Counted from the stretch's first letter, positions 23,700 to 31,996 are shown. The stretch is DNA of 33,158 nucleotides from an uncultured bacterium (GCA_937864125.1 CALMHZ010000083.1:1-33158), one strand, 5' to 3'. Notes: generated by a model not told the origin, from the sequence alone. Made by a program: numbers and translations.

Positions 23700-23782
23700 G
23701 ACGGATATTGAACCGGATATCACCGGCACTCGCTCGGAAAAGAAAGCAAGCTTTCGTTCCGCTCGCTTCGTTTGGCAATAAA
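23700..23782 (-). repeat. dispersed ~75-bp repeat, copy R3
   Basis: Minus strand: starts TTTATTGCCAAACGAAGCG, then GAGCGGAACG, a CCGAGCGAGTGCCGG box, and ends GATATCCGGTTCAATATCC. It is the fullest copy. It occupies the divergent intergenic region between the MsrQ-like gene and the ABC ATPase gene. Confidence 0.75.
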
Positions 23783-23819
23783 ATATGGTATCATACAGTA
23801 AAAGCAATACCCTACCTTC

Positions 23820-25139
23820 ATGGAACCCTTTATCGCCGTCGACAAGCTTCGGGTCATATATAACCAGGGGAAATCGAACGAAACGAGATCTCTCGAGGAG
23901 ACCAACCTTGCCATTTTCCCCAAGGAGTATGTCATCATCTACGGTCCCTCCGGCTGCGGAAAGTCGACGCTTCTTTACTCCATCGCCGGACTCCAAAAGC
24001 CGACCTATGGCGATATCAGCATCGCGGGCAAGCTCTTCTCAAAAATGACCCAGGCGGAAATGCTTGAGCTGCACCAGACCGGAATCGGACTCATATTTCA
24101 GGCGTTCTATCTCATCCCGTCGCTCACCATACTCGACAATGTCTGTCTTCCGAAAGCCTTTCGAGGGGAACGCCTCGCCGATCGCAGGCGCGAAGGGATA
24201 CAGCTCCTCCGTCGCTTCGGCATCGTGGAGCAGGCCGACAAATACCCGAACCAGCTTTCAGGCGGACAAAAACAGCGCGTCGCGATCGCTCGGGCGCTTA
24301 TCAACAAGCCGAGCATAATCCTCGCGGATGAGCCGGTGGGAAACCTCGACAGCGAATCCGCTCAAAATGTGCTCCAGATCCTAAAAGAGCTCAACGAGGT
24401 GGATCAGCAGACGATCATCATGGTCACCCACAATCCCGAGCACCTCGCCTACGCGGATCGGATCATCCATATGCGCGACGGCCGCATCATCAAGGAAGAA
24501 GTGCAAAAAGATAAACGCCCGGTCGAGGCGAAAAAACCGGAATTGGAAACCGTGATAGCCCCGGTACCCGAGCCTCAGGAATCATCGGAGCTGAAAATGC
24601 TCATGGCATCGTTCAAAAGCCTGCTTCCCCAACAGGTCGATGTATTGCTCGTCCCCTTCAAAGCCAAGCAGTTTCTCAATCACCTCCTCTCCGAACTCAA
24701 TGAAGAACAGGTGAGTATGGCGGAAGCACTCGTGCGGGAGGTGCTCTTCAATAACATCGATACCAAGGAAATGGAGCACAGGCTCGATATGCCCTACGAG
24801 GAAGGCGGCGGCGGATGGAACAAATTGCGCGCCAAGAGCATCGCCGAGCGCACGGCCGCTATCTTGCTGCAGGTGAACGCGTTGCGAGAAGACGCGGCGG
24901 CGGCGGTGCCGAAGCTTGCGCAGTACCTGATCGAGAAATTCCACCTCAAGCTCGCCCCCGAGCAAGTATTGAGGCTCCAGGCCATCCTTCTCCTGCGCAT
25001 CGAGAGCAAGATCGGCCAATTGGAACTGAAAAAAAGGCTTGACGAATCCGTGATAAAAGAAGGCATCGGCCTCCACAGGGGAACCGCCGAAAAGGTTTCG
25101 CGCGAAATAGAAGTCATCATGCTCCTCAAATACAGCTAA
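23820..25139 (+). CDS. MacB/LolD-type ABC ATPase with ~200-residue C-terminal extension
   Basis: ATPase of a MacB-like exporter or lipoprotein/peptide efflux system, partner of the permease that follows 3 bases later. Residues 1-235 are the ATPase: Walker [10 protein letters not shown] (42-50), [17 protein letters not shown] (Q-loop), [19 protein letters not shown], Walker [14 protein letters not shown]-loop VTHNPEHL. LolD-type enzymes end at about 230 residues, but this one is 439 aa. After a Pro/Glu/Lys-rich linker (about 238-265) come some 175 residues that look entirely helical ([23 protein letters not shown]..., [20 protein letters not shown]...). I do not recognise that domain. The frame is continuous, so it is a real fusion. 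Confidence 0.9.
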   Translation: MEPFIAVDKLRVIYNQGKSNETRSLEETNLAIFPKEYVIIYGPSGCGKSTLLYSIAGLQKPTYGDISIAGKLFSKMTQAEMLELHQTGIGLIFQAFYLIPSLTILDNVCLPKAFRGERLADRRREGIQLLRRFGIVEQADKYPNQLSGGQKQRVAIARALINKPSIILADEPVGNLDSESAQNVLQILKELNEVDQQTIIMVTHNPEHLAYADRIIHMRDGRIIKEEVQKDKRPVEAKKPELETVIAPVPEPQESSELKMLMASFKSLLPQQVDVLLVPFKAKQFLNHLLSELNEEQVSMAEALVREVLFNNIDTKEMEHRLDMPYEEGGGGWNKLRAKSIAERTAAILLQVNALREDAAAAVPKLAQYLIEKFHLKLAPEQVLRLQAILLLRIESKIGQLELKKRLDESVIKEGIGLHRGTAEKVSREIEVIMLLKYS

Positions 25140-25142
25140 CAT

Positions 25143-26339
25143 ATGCTTTTTTCCGACCTCCTCAAACTCTCTCTGCGCATGTTCAAGGCGCGAACGATGC
25201 GCACCATCCTGACCATTCTCGGCATGGGCATCGGCATCGCGGCCATCATGCTGCTCGTTTCCTTCGGCTACGGCCTGCAGCGGGCCCTCCTCGAAAAGAT
25301 CACCACTTCAGACGCGCTCTCCACCATCGATGTGGCGCGCACGACGAGCGTGTCCCCGCCTCTTAACCAGGACATAATAGACAAGCTCACCCCGCTTCCC
25401 TTCGTGGAAACCGTCATTCCCGTCATCGAGCTTCGGGGCCAGACGAAAATTACCGGCATAACCCTCGACTCGAACGCGGTCGCATCGACTCCCGCCTTTC
25501 TCAAGCTCGAAGGACTGAAGTTCCTCTTCGGAGAGAATTTCTCCGAAGAAAATCGTGGTGTGGTCATCACGAGCGGCATGGCGAAAGCGTTCCAAAAAGA
25601 TCCGGAGTCCCTCCTGGGACAAACGGCCGTCTTGACTCTTTTCATTCCCAAAGAAACGACGAACGCGAAACGGAAAGAAGAGATAAAGATACCCATCGAA
25701 GAACCCTTTACCATAACCGGCATCGTGGAAGGCGATGACAACAGCCTCTATATATCGACCGCATCTCTCAGCGGAATAACCCTTCCCCCGGCGACGAAGC
25801 TCAAGGTGAAAGGCCGCTCCACGGAAGTCCTGCCTCAGCTGCGCGGTGCCGTAGCCGAACTTTCTCTTTCCGCCTCTTCTATCTCCGAGACCATCGATCA
25901 GGCAAACAAAGTCTTTAGCATCGTTCAGATCGTGCTCATGCTGTTCGGCGTCATCGCGCTCATCGTATCCGCCATCGGCATGTTCAATACCATGACCATC
26001 ACGCTCCTCGAACGGACCGAAGAGATCGGAATCATGAAATCCATCGGCGCCTCCCCGTTTTCCATATCCCTCATGTTCCTCGTGGAATCGACGCTCATGG
26101 GACTCCTCGGAAGCGTCATGGGTATCGCGATCGGTTTTTTCGGGGGGGAGATCATCAATATCATCTTCAACCTCGTCGCGACGAATTTCGGCGGACAAAA
26201 AGTCGACCTTTTCTACAGTCCGCTCTGGTTCGTTCTTGCTGTCATCTTGTTCGGCGCGTTCATCGGATTTTTGACCGGGCTTTTTCCGGCGAGAAAGGCC
26301 GCAAAGACAGATGCCCTCGACGCTCTGCGGTATAAATAA
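25143..26339 (+). CDS. MacB-like ABC permease (FtsX/MacB superfamily)
   Basis: A 398-residue permease. The N-terminal part (KLSLRMFKARTMRTILTILGMGIGIAAIMLLVSFGYG) is the first helix of MacB-type permeases. A periplasmic domain of about 200 residues follows, rich in beta strands (LTPLPFVETVIPVIELRGQTKI...). The C-terminal FtsX domain has three helices (VFSIVQIVLMLFGVIALIVSAIGMFNTMTITLLERTEEIGIMKSIGASPFSISLMFLVESTLMGLLG..., ending LFPARKAAKTDALDALRYK). All signature pieces are present. It is coupled to the ATPase gene. Substrate unknown; peptides, lipoproteins or glycolipids are possible. Confidence 0.93.
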   Translation: MLFSDLLKLSLRMFKARTMRTILTILGMGIGIAAIMLLVSFGYGLQRALLEKITTSDALSTIDVARTTSVSPPLNQDIIDKLTPLPFVETVIPVIELRGQTKITGITLDSNAVASTPAFLKLEGLKFLFGENFSEENRGVVITSGMAKAFQKDPESLLGQTAVLTLFIPKETTNAKRKEEIKIPIEEPFTITGIVEGDDNSLYISTASLSGITLPPATKLKVKGRSTEVLPQLRGAVAELSLSASSISETIDQANKVFSIVQIVLMLFGVIALIVSAIGMFNTMTITLLERTEEIGIMKSIGASPFSISLMFLVESTLMGLLGSVMGIAIGFFGGEIINIIFNLVATNFGGQKVDLFYSPLWFVLAVILFGAFIGFLTGLFPARKAAKTDALDALRYK

Positions 26340-26373
26340 ATGGCGAAGGCCGATCGCCTTCAGGGGAGGATTC

Positions 26374-26401
26374 AAAAAAACCAGCCCACGATTGAGCTGG
26401 T
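26374..26401 (-). terminator. intrinsic terminator of typA
   Basis: Minus strand: ACCAGC, ten-base loop, GCTGGT, seven T. It lies about 30 bases past the typA stop and faces the end of the permease gene. Confidence 0.8.
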
Positions 26402-26429
26402 CTGATTTTCTCTCTTGCCTCATCATGTC

Positions 26430-28217
26430 CTATTTTTTTCTCCCCGCCTTCACGCGATCCGTTTCGGTCAGCATCTTTTTTCGCAGACGGACGGAAGTCG
26501 GAGTCACCTCGAGGTATTCGTCATGGGAAATGATTTCAAGCCCACGCTCGATCGTAATATCCCAAGGCGGAATAAGCTTGATCGCCTCATCGGCTCCCGC
26601 TGATCGCATGTTCGTAAGATTTTTTCCCTTGATCGGATTGACAGCCATATCGGCTCCCTTCACGGTGTTGCCGATCACCATGCCCTCGTAGACTTCGACA
26701 GCCGGACCGATATAGAGCGTTCCGCGCGTCTGGAGATTATCGAGCGCGAAGGCGGCGACCTTTCCTCCGACCATGGAAATCATGGCGCCTACCTCCCGAT
26801 GAGATATTTCCCCGACATATGGCTTGAATCCGACAAAACGGCTTGAAATGGTTCCTTCCCCTTTGGTGTCGATGATGAATTCATTGCGGTATCCCAAGAG
26901 TCCCCGCGTCGGAACTTCGAACATGAGCCGCTGAAATCCGCCGGAACCCTCTTTCATTTCCATCATGATCCCCTTGCGCTTCCCGAGCTTTTCGATGACG
27001 GTGCCCGTTACTTCCAGGGGACATTCGACGATGACCTCCTCGAACGGCTCGCTTTTCACCCCGTCGATCTCTTTCACGATGACCTGCGGCTGGGAAACCT
27101 GTACCTCATACCCCTCGCGGCGCATGTTCTCGAGCAAGATGGCGATGTGAAGCTCGCCTCTTCCGAACACCTTGTATCGGTCCGTTTCAGAAAAATCTAT
27201 CTTGAGTCCGACATTTATCTCAAGCTCCTTCGTCAACCGTTCGCGGAGCTGCTTATTGGTGACGAATTTCCCCTCCCGTCCGGCGAAAGGACTATCGTTC
27301 ACCAGGAAAAAGAGCGATATGGTCGGCTCATCGATAGAGATAGCGGGGAGCAGCTCGGCATCCTCGGCGGAAGAAAGCGTGTCGCCGATTTCCACATTCG
27401 GAAGCCCCGCGATCATGACGATATCGCCGGCCGTAGCCTCGCTCGCATCTTCGCGATCCAGGCCTTTGAAGGTGAATATCCTTACGACCCGGCCGGCTTC
27501 CGCTTTGCCACCAGCGTTCCTGATCCAAATCTGCTCGTTCGTCTTCACCTTGCCCTCATACACGCGCGCTACCGCAAGCCTGCCCAGAAAATTGTCATAT
27601 CCGAGATTGAAGGGCTGCGCGCGAAAAGGCGCTTCCGAATCATGCAGTGCCTCAGGAACCCGTTCAAGCACGGCATCAAGCAACGGAGAGAGGTCCTTTC
27701 CTTCCTCTTCGAGCGTTTTTTTGGCTATACCGTCGCGAGCGATGGCGTAAATCACCGGGAAGTCCAACTGGGCATCATTCGCGCCGAGATCCAAGAAAAG
27801 TTCGAACACCATTTCCTTGACTTCTTCCGGCCTGGCGGCCGGCTTGTCTATCTTGTTGATGACCACGATAGGCTTCAACCCGAGCTCAAGGGATTTTTTC
27901 AACACGAACCGGGTCTGGGGCATCGGTCCTTCCTGTGCATCGACGACCAGCACCACATCATCGATCGATCGAAGCACCCGCTCCACTTCCGAACCGAAGT
28001 CGGCGTGTCCGGGGGTATCGACGATATTTATCTTCGTTTCTTTGTAGAAAAGAGACGCATTTTTGGCATAAATAGTGATGCCCCGCTCTTTCTCAAGGGC
28101 GTTCGTATCCATGGAAAATCCCTCCTGCGCCATACCGGTCTGCCGAAGCAATCCGTCGGTCAAAGTAGTTTTCCCGTGGTCGACATGAGCGATGATGGCG
28201 ATGTTTCGTATGTTCAT
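26430..28217 (-). CDS. typA: ribosome-associated GTPase TypA/BipA
   Basis: Translational GTPase that binds the ribosome and aids subunit assembly and stress adaptation. The 595 residues are complete: G1 AHVDHGKTTL (10-19), ERGITI (switch region), DTPGHADFGSEVER (G3), NKIDKPAA (G4), domain II starting with PFRAQPFNLGYDNFLGRLAVARV, the EF-G-like domains III and V (VFGRGELHIAILLENMRREGYEVQVSQPQVI, EVPTRGLLGYRNEFIIDTKGEG) and the BipA-specific C-terminal domain (KGADMAVNPIKGKNLTNMRSAGADEAIKLIPP). A promoter and a structured leader lie upstream. Confidence 0.97.
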   Translation of the reverse strand: MNIRNIAIIAHVDHGKTTLTDGLLRQTGMAQEGFSMDTNALEKERGITIYAKNASLFYKETKINIVDTPGHADFGSEVERVLRSIDDVVLVVDAQEGPMPQTRFVLKKSLELGLKPIVVINKIDKPAARPEEVKEMVFELFLDLGANDAQLDFPVIYAIARDGIAKKTLEEEGKDLSPLLDAVLERVPEALHDSEAPFRAQPFNLGYDNFLGRLAVARVYEGKVKTNEQIWIRNAGGKAEAGRVVRIFTFKGLDREDASEATAGDIVMIAGLPNVEIGDTLSSAEDAELLPAISIDEPTISLFFLVNDSPFAGREGKFVTNKQLRERLTKELEINVGLKIDFSETDRYKVFGRGELHIAILLENMRREGYEVQVSQPQVIVKEIDGVKSEPFEEVIVECPLEVTGTVIEKLGKRKGIMMEMKEGSGGFQRLMFEVPTRGLLGYRNEFIIDTKGEGTISSRFVGFKPYVGEISHREVGAMISMVGGKVAAFALDNLQTRGTLYIGPAVEVYEGMVIGNTVKGADMAVNPIKGKNLTNMRSAGADEAIKLIPPWDITIERGLEIISHDEYLEVTPTSVRLRKKMLTETDRVKAGRKK

Positions 28218-28229
28218 AAATCTTCGTTA

Positions 28230-28287
28230 CGCCCGACTTTCGTCGGAATGTGCAAAAAATGAGAAAGAAAAAGGCGTATCCGCCCTT
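28230..28287 (-). promoter_or_regulatory. structured typA leader with terminator-like hairpin
   Basis: Between the typA promoter and ATG the minus-strand leader holds AAGGGCG-GATA-CGCCTTT followed by TTTTCTTT (28287 to about 28262), which resembles a weak intrinsic terminator. It then has CCGAC-GAAA-GTCGG, a perfect 5-bp stem with a GNRA tetraloop. An attenuator or a stabilising 5' structure is possible. Confidence 0.4.
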
Positions 28288-28301
28288 CTCTTGACTCACC
28301 T

Positions 28302-28330
28302 AGTATGTCGGAAACATGCGCTCTTGTCAA
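28302..28330 (-). promoter_or_regulatory. sigma70-type promoter of typA
   Basis: Minus-strand TTGACA (28330-28325), 17-base spacer, CATACT (28307-28302). The leader is about 80 bases. Confidence 0.8.
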
Positions 28331-28381
28331 TTATTCGCTTTCTTTTTCTCGAGTGTTCATTCGTGCCTGAGACAGGATGTA

Positions 28382-30130
28382 CTACTCGAAAGTGAAGGCA
28401 TACGCACCTATTCCTGGCTGATCAAACTCAAGGCGCAGCCTATGCTCACCCCCATCATCCCCAAGGTTCACGAGCTCATACAGCCGGTCCGCATCAACTG
28501 CTACTTCGCCCGAACGCACATCCGCCCCGGATCCATCCGCAATCAATGCTCCATCCAATGAAACCCTGACGGTCGCCATCCCCTTCTCTGGCGGAGCCAT
28601 GACTAAAAATACTTTTTTGCCGACAAATTGCAGATCAAGCGATGCTCCTTCGCCGCTCATGGCCCGCTCACCGTCAAGCGACCAATCGCCGCCATACGCG
28701 AAAGTATGCTTTTTAAGCGATGCGGGTATCGTATATCGCTGCTTCCCTAACGCCACGCGCTCCGGTGATACGAATCGCGCGATACGATCCAGTCCGAGGT
28801 ATGTTTCGGGCGTTCTCCCGCGATTCGAACTCTTTTCTTCGATATCGAGCAGCGGCTTTTCTTGTACCCCGCGACCAGCCTCTGCCAAAAGGTCTTGAAT
28901 ATTTTTTTCGGTCTCCTCATAATTCCCCTCGCCGAAATGAGTGTGCCGTATATTCCCATTCGCATCTATCAGATAATGTGCCGGCCAATAGCGGTTGTCA
29001 TACGCGTTCCATGTTTCATACCCGTTATCTTGCGCGACGGGATAGGTGATACCATACCGTGCGATCGCCTCCTTCACATTTTCAGTCTTACGCTCGAATA
29101 CGAATTCCGGAGTATGCACTCCCACGACCACGAACCCATCGTTTTTATACTTCTCATACCAGCCAGTCACATAAGGAAGCGTCCGGATGCAGTTGATGCA
29201 ACTATAAGTCCAAAAATCTACCAGCACGACTTTCCCGCGCAGATCTTCCATCCGCAGAGGCGCTCCGTTTTCGGTCTGTATCCAGTTGCTTATACCGACG
29301 AATTCCGGTGCTTTTCCGATGATGGATGAGTCGACCTCCTGTGTATCCTGAGAAGATTTTTCTCTGGCGTTCTGGCTTCCCTGAAAATCTTCCAAAGCTT
29401 TTTCTACCGCCTTATTGTCCTCTAGCCCTTGAAAAAAAGATCCATATTCGGGGAATGCATCATAAATCTTTGCCTGGAGCGTCCTGTCATAGCCGGTGTA
29501 GATAGCCATCGCGGCGAGAATCATAATGACACCGAATCCTTGCTGTATACGGCCGATATGCGATCGCAATGCCTGATTTGCGAAAAGCAATTTCTGTCCG
29601 AGGAGCGCAAAAAGAAACAACGGCACGGCGACTCCCGCAGCGAACGCGCTCGTCACGAAGACGAGTTCGAGGCTTATGGCCTGCGTCGCGGCAAGGGTCG
29701 CGATCGCCGCGAGCACGGGGCCCGCGCATGGCGACCACAATGTCCCGAGAGCGAACCCGGTGATGAATCCGCCCCACAACCCCTCGCGCCTTTCCCCTGA
29801 CCGGGATCCGAAACGCCCCGACAGCTTGCTCACGAGCACCTCGAGGCGAGCCCCGAATGCCGGAACAAGCAAAGAAAGCCCGAGAATAGCGATGACGATC
29901 GTCGCGAACACCCGCAACGAATCCGGATCAAACGGTATGACCCTTATGATGAGCGAAAGAAAAATGGTAAAGAGTGTAAAGCTGAGCGCTATGCCGAGAA
30001 CGATACCGAATGGTCTCTTTTTCCCTCCGACAGCGCTTGAAGAAAGTATGATCGGAAGCAAAGGCCAGATACAGGGAGCGGCGATAGTGATGAGCCCGGC
30101 GACAAAAGCGAAGAGAAGCAGTATCAACAT
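28382..30130 (-). CDS. DipZ-like protein: CcdA/DsbD membrane domain plus thioredoxin domain
   Basis: Carries reducing or oxidising power across the membrane to extracytoplasmic thiols. Residues 1-215 are a six-helix CcdA-type domain with the cysteine pair Cys20 (APCIWPLLP) and Cys134 (LWSPCAGPVL). A linker (about 230-270) leads to a TlpA/DipZ thioredoxin domain (271-420) with active site Cys311-Ile-Asn-Cys314 (FWTYSCINCIRTLPY) and GVHTPEFVFE. Residues about 430-582 form a beta-rich C-terminal domain like that of mycobacterial DipZ, possibly carbohydrate-binding. It follows the SOD-like/thioredoxin gene by 80 bases on the same strand, probably one operon. An 8-bp hairpin (CTCCTGAG...CTCAGGAG, about 30162-30191) without a T-run lies between them. 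Confidence 0.92.
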   Translation of the reverse strand: MLILLLFAFVAGLITIAAPCIWPLLPIILSSSAVGGKKRPFGIVLGIALSFTLFTIFLSLIIRVIPFDPDSLRVFATIVIAILGLSLLVPAFGARLEVLVSKLSGRFGSRSGERREGLWGGFITGFALGTLWSPCAGPVLAAIATLAATQAISLELVFVTSAFAAGVAVPLFLFALLGQKLLFANQALRSHIGRIQQGFGVIMILAAMAIYTGYDRTLQAKIYDAFPEYGSFFQGLEDNKAVEKALEDFQGSQNAREKSSQDTQEVDSSIIGKAPEFVGISNWIQTENGAPLRMEDLRGKVVLVDFWTYSCINCIRTLPYVTGWYEKYKNDGFVVVGVHTPEFVFERKTENVKEAIARYGITYPVAQDNGYETWNAYDNRYWPAHYLIDANGNIRHTHFGEGNYEETEKNIQDLLAEAGRGVQEKPLLDIEEKSSNRGRTPETYLGLDRIARFVSPERVALGKQRYTIPASLKKHTFAYGGDWSLDGERAMSGEGASLDLQFVGKKVFLVMAPPEKGMATVRVSLDGALIADGSGADVRSGEVAVDADRLYELVNLGDDGGEHRLRLEFDQPGIGAYAFTFE

Positions 30131-30210
30131 AGGAGTATTTTTACCATCGACAGCATGTCATCTCCTGAGAGAATCCGAGCTCCCTCAGGAGAGAGTACAA
30201 GCTCGTAAAA

Positions 30211-31131
30211 TTATTTCAGCTTTGAGACTATCTCTTCGATATTCTGGCTGCCGATCCATTTGGTGACCTCATTGCCATCGGCATCCACTTGTACCAGGGT
30301 GTGCTGGGTGGTCACGCCGTAGCGCTTCTTCAGATCGGCATACCGGTCATAGTCGACATCGAGAATCGTCACGCCCGCCGGGATGGCCGAGAGGTTTTTC
30401 CTGATATCGGCATCGAGCGCACGGCATGTCGGGCACCACGAGGCACGGAAGAAAAGGACCACTTTCCCCTCTTTCGCCATCGCGAGCTTCGACGCCTCAT
30501 ATGTCTCATATGATCCGGCCTTCGCCATCATAGCCGTATCGCTCTTCATCATTGCCGCATCTTTCATCCCGTTCATCACGATATTCCCGCAAGAAACATA
30601 GGTTTTCGCATCATCCTTCGACTTGTGCGCATTGATCGCGAGGGGCAGCTCCTTGGCGAGCGTCGCCAAAGATATGTCGAGCACGGTCTCCGATCGCCCG
30701 TCGACGATGTTTGAGAGCGGATATTTCACCGCTCCGGGCGCGGGACACGCTCCGACATGGATATGCGCCGGCTGAGCGATTCCCGCCGCACCCGCCTCGA
30801 TAGCGATCGTTACCTTGGTCTTTCCATCCGTCTCGGAAAGCATCGCTTTCCCTTTCTGCCCCGAAGCGTTCTGCTCTTCAAGGATCACCGTCACCTCCTG
30901 CCTTTCCATCATGGATCCGCCCTCATTTTTCATCGCGTCGCCGTCTTCCTTCATCATCGCACTGTCCTTCGAAGATTCCATCATCGCCTCGTCACCGCTT
31001 TCCTCGTCGCTTTTTATCACGAAGTAAAGCGTGCCGACGACAGCCGCTACGACAATCGCTCCAATGATCCATGGAAACGAAGGCTTCCCCTGCATCGGCG
31101 CTCCGGCATCCTGCATCATATCGTTTTGCAT
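30211..31131 (-). CDS. membrane-anchored CHRD/SOD-like domain fused to thioredoxin
   Basis: A 306-residue three-part protein. Residues 20-38 are a membrane anchor. A Met/Glu/Lys-rich segment follows, with repeated AMMK-like motifs (about 49-76, again 189-204). Residues about 78-185 resemble the beta-sandwich of CHRD or Cu/Zn-SOD-like domains: QPAHIHVGACPAPGAV (His123, His125, Cys129), INAHKS (His169) and YVSCGNI (Cys181), where the two cysteines may pair. Residues about 208-306 are a thioredoxin domain with FFRASWCPTCRALD (Cys233, Cys236) and a possible cis-proline loop replaced by TTQHTL. The Met-rich motifs could bind copper, which is inference. It stands upstream of the DipZ-like gene in a probable operon. 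Confidence 0.8.
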   Translation of the reverse strand: MQNDMMQDAGAPMQGKPSFPWIIGAIVVAAVVGTLYFVIKSDEESGDEAMMESSKDSAMMKEDGDAMKNEGGSMMERQEVTVILEEQNASGQKGKAMLSETDGKTKVTIAIEAGAAGIAQPAHIHVGACPAPGAVKYPLSNIVDGRSETVLDISLATLAKELPLAINAHKSKDDAKTYVSCGNIVMNGMKDAAMMKSDTAMMAKAGSYETYEASKLAMAKEGKVVLFFRASWCPTCRALDADIRKNLSAIPAGVTILDVDYDRYADLKKRYGVTTQHTLVQVDADGNEVTKWIGSQNIEEIVSKLK

Positions 31132-31144
31132 ACTACAAAAAATA

Positions 31145-31157
31145 AGGATTACATCCT
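31145..31157 (-). promoter_or_regulatory. palindrome at the start of the thiol-redox operon
   Basis: AGGAT-TAC-ATCCT lies directly downstream of the -10 box, at the expected transcription start, the usual place for a repressor site. No regulator is assigned. Confidence 0.4.
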
Positions 31158-31158
31158 C

Positions 31159-31186
31159 AGTATACTTCCCCTGAATATGATGTCAA
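31159..31186 (-). promoter_or_regulatory. consensus promoter of the thiol-redox operon
   Basis: Minus-strand TTGACA (31186-31181), 16-base spacer, TATACT (31164-31159). Confidence 0.8.
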
Positions 31187-31216
31187 GTTTACTTTACATT
31201 CTATCCTTAAAGACCA

Positions 31217-31236
31217 CCCCGAGAGAGGCTCTCGGT
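31217..31236. terminator. hairpin after the small membrane protein gene
   Basis: CCGAGAG-AGG-CTCTCGG, a 7-bp stem. On the plus strand it is followed by TTATTTTTT; on the minus strand, the one carrying the gene, only by a weak T stretch. A terminator is likely but its main direction is uncertain. Confidence 0.45.
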
Positions 31237-31613
31237 TATTTTTTCGCCCGGAGATACGCGAGCGTGCCGATCTTTGTCACGATCATGGTCGCGAGCGCGA
31301 GCGGAAGCCACGGGCCGAGCTTATGCGCGAAAACGGAGAGTACGATGGCGATGGCAAGCACGCTTGCTCCGGCAAGGAACGCCATCCGACCGGCGATGGC
31401 AAGATGAGCCTCCTCCCGCTCGTCCTCGGCCTTTTCCCGCCACACGAATGCCAGAAACGGGACGATGCTCGCGACGAACACGCCGGTCGATGCCATCATC
31501 CAAAAATCCGAAAAGCCGAACCATCCAAACGGATCCCAGATCAAAGCGAGCATGACTACCGGCAAGCCGGCCAGTACGACATCGAGCAAAATAAGCAGCT
31601 TATCTTTTTTCAT
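31236..31613 (-). CDS. small four-helix membrane protein (DUF2178-like), partner of HTH regulator
   Basis: A 125-residue integral membrane protein starting at the ATG at 31613 (MKKDKLLILLDVVLAG). Four helices are visible (about 6-26, 36-55, 74-92, 100-117), with a DEREEAHLAIAGR segment between helices 2 and 3. That pattern and the pairing with a short XRE regulator are found widely in bacteria and archaea (DUF2178/DUF3796-like); the role is unknown. It overlaps the regulator gene by 14 bases, so the two are translationally coupled. The frame extends upstream only through the regulator gene. Confidence 0.8.
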   Translation of the reverse strand: MKKDKLLILLDVVLAGLPVVMLALIWDPFGWFGFSDFWMMASTGVFVASIVPFLAFVWREKAEDEREEAHLAIAGRMAFLAGASVLAIAIVLSVFAHKLGPWLPLALATMIVTKIGTLAYLRAKK

Positions 31614-31812
31614 ACCAAAATATTTTTTCAAGGGGTTTATTAAAAAAATGCGCGATTTTGAGCGCGAGCAAAACCGAGGGAGCATAGTTCCCTTTCTCGA
31701 TGGCGATGATCGTCTGTCTCGTTACGCCGACTTCGAGAGCGAGTTCTTCCTGCGTAAGCGCCGACCGCTGCCGCATATCCGCAAGTTTGTTCTTAAGCAT
31801 GGAGGGTATCAT
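31600..31812 (-). CDS. XRE-family HTH regulator (YozG-like, 70 aa)
   Basis: A minimal helix-turn-helix protein: NKLADMRQRSALTQEELALEVGVTRQTIIAIEKGNYAPSVLLALKIAHFFNKPLEKIF. The TQEELA..VGVTRQTI..IE.G.Y.PS pattern is the standard short XRE regulator. It is co-transcribed with the membrane protein downstream. The start may be 31812 (AAGGTG just upstream) or the ATG four codons later. Its promoter (31824-31852) lies back-to-back with that of the 60-aa gene, so it could control both. Confidence 0.93.
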   Translation of the reverse strand: MIPSMLKNKLADMRQRSALTQEELALEVGVTRQTIIAIEKGNYAPSVLLALKIAHFFNKPLEKIFWYEKR

Positions 31813-31823
31813 ATCACCTTGAG

Positions 31824-31852
31824 AGTATTCCCTATTTCTTGCTTCGGGTCAA
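31824..31852 (-). promoter_or_regulatory. sigma70-type promoter of the HTH/membrane protein pair
   Basis: Minus-strand TTGACC (31852-31847), 17-base spacer, AATACT (31829-31824). The transcript would begin only some 5-10 bases before the ATG at 31812. Confidence 0.7.
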
Positions 31853-31880
31853 GGATGCTTTACATGCTGTGGGAAATGAT

Positions 31881-31909
31881 TTGACTTCAAGGGAAAAATA
31901 GTGTATACT
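31881..31909 (+). promoter_or_regulatory. consensus promoter of the 60-aa gene or leader RNA
   Basis: TTGACT (31881-31886), 17-base spacer, TATACT (31904-31909), divergent from the HTH promoter with 28 bases between the -35 boxes. Confidence 0.85.
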
Positions 31910-31928
31910 GAATGTGTTGAAGTAAGGA

Positions 31929-31970
31929 AACGGGTGACCTCTCTTGGGAGGATTCCCGTTTTTTCTTTTC
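31929..31970 (+). terminator. terminator-like hairpin in the leader of the 60-aa gene
   Basis: AACGGG, bulge, CCTC, loop, GAGG, bulge, CCCGTT followed by TTTTCTTTT. It begins about 13 bases after the expected transcription start and stands 30-70 bases before the 60-aa ORF. Either it ends a short RNA of about 50 nt or it attenuates the gene. Confidence 0.6.
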
Positions 31971-31996
31971 GACAAAATAAACAGTAAGAAAAACCT

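Noticed and set aside
26341-26366. Hairpin GAAGGC-CGATC-GCCTTC as terminator of the ABC permease
   Set aside because: A stem is present but no T-run follows on the plus strand, so it is not a convincing intrinsic terminator.
25308-26426. 372-codon minus-strand open frame opposite the ABC permease
   Set aside because: Antisense to a complete MacB-type permease; composition is Asp/His/Arg-rich in the manner of shadow frames.
27147-28262. 371-codon plus-strand open frame opposite typA
   Set aside because: It lies wholly antisense to an unmistakable typA; the protein has no family features and is a by-product of typA codon bias.
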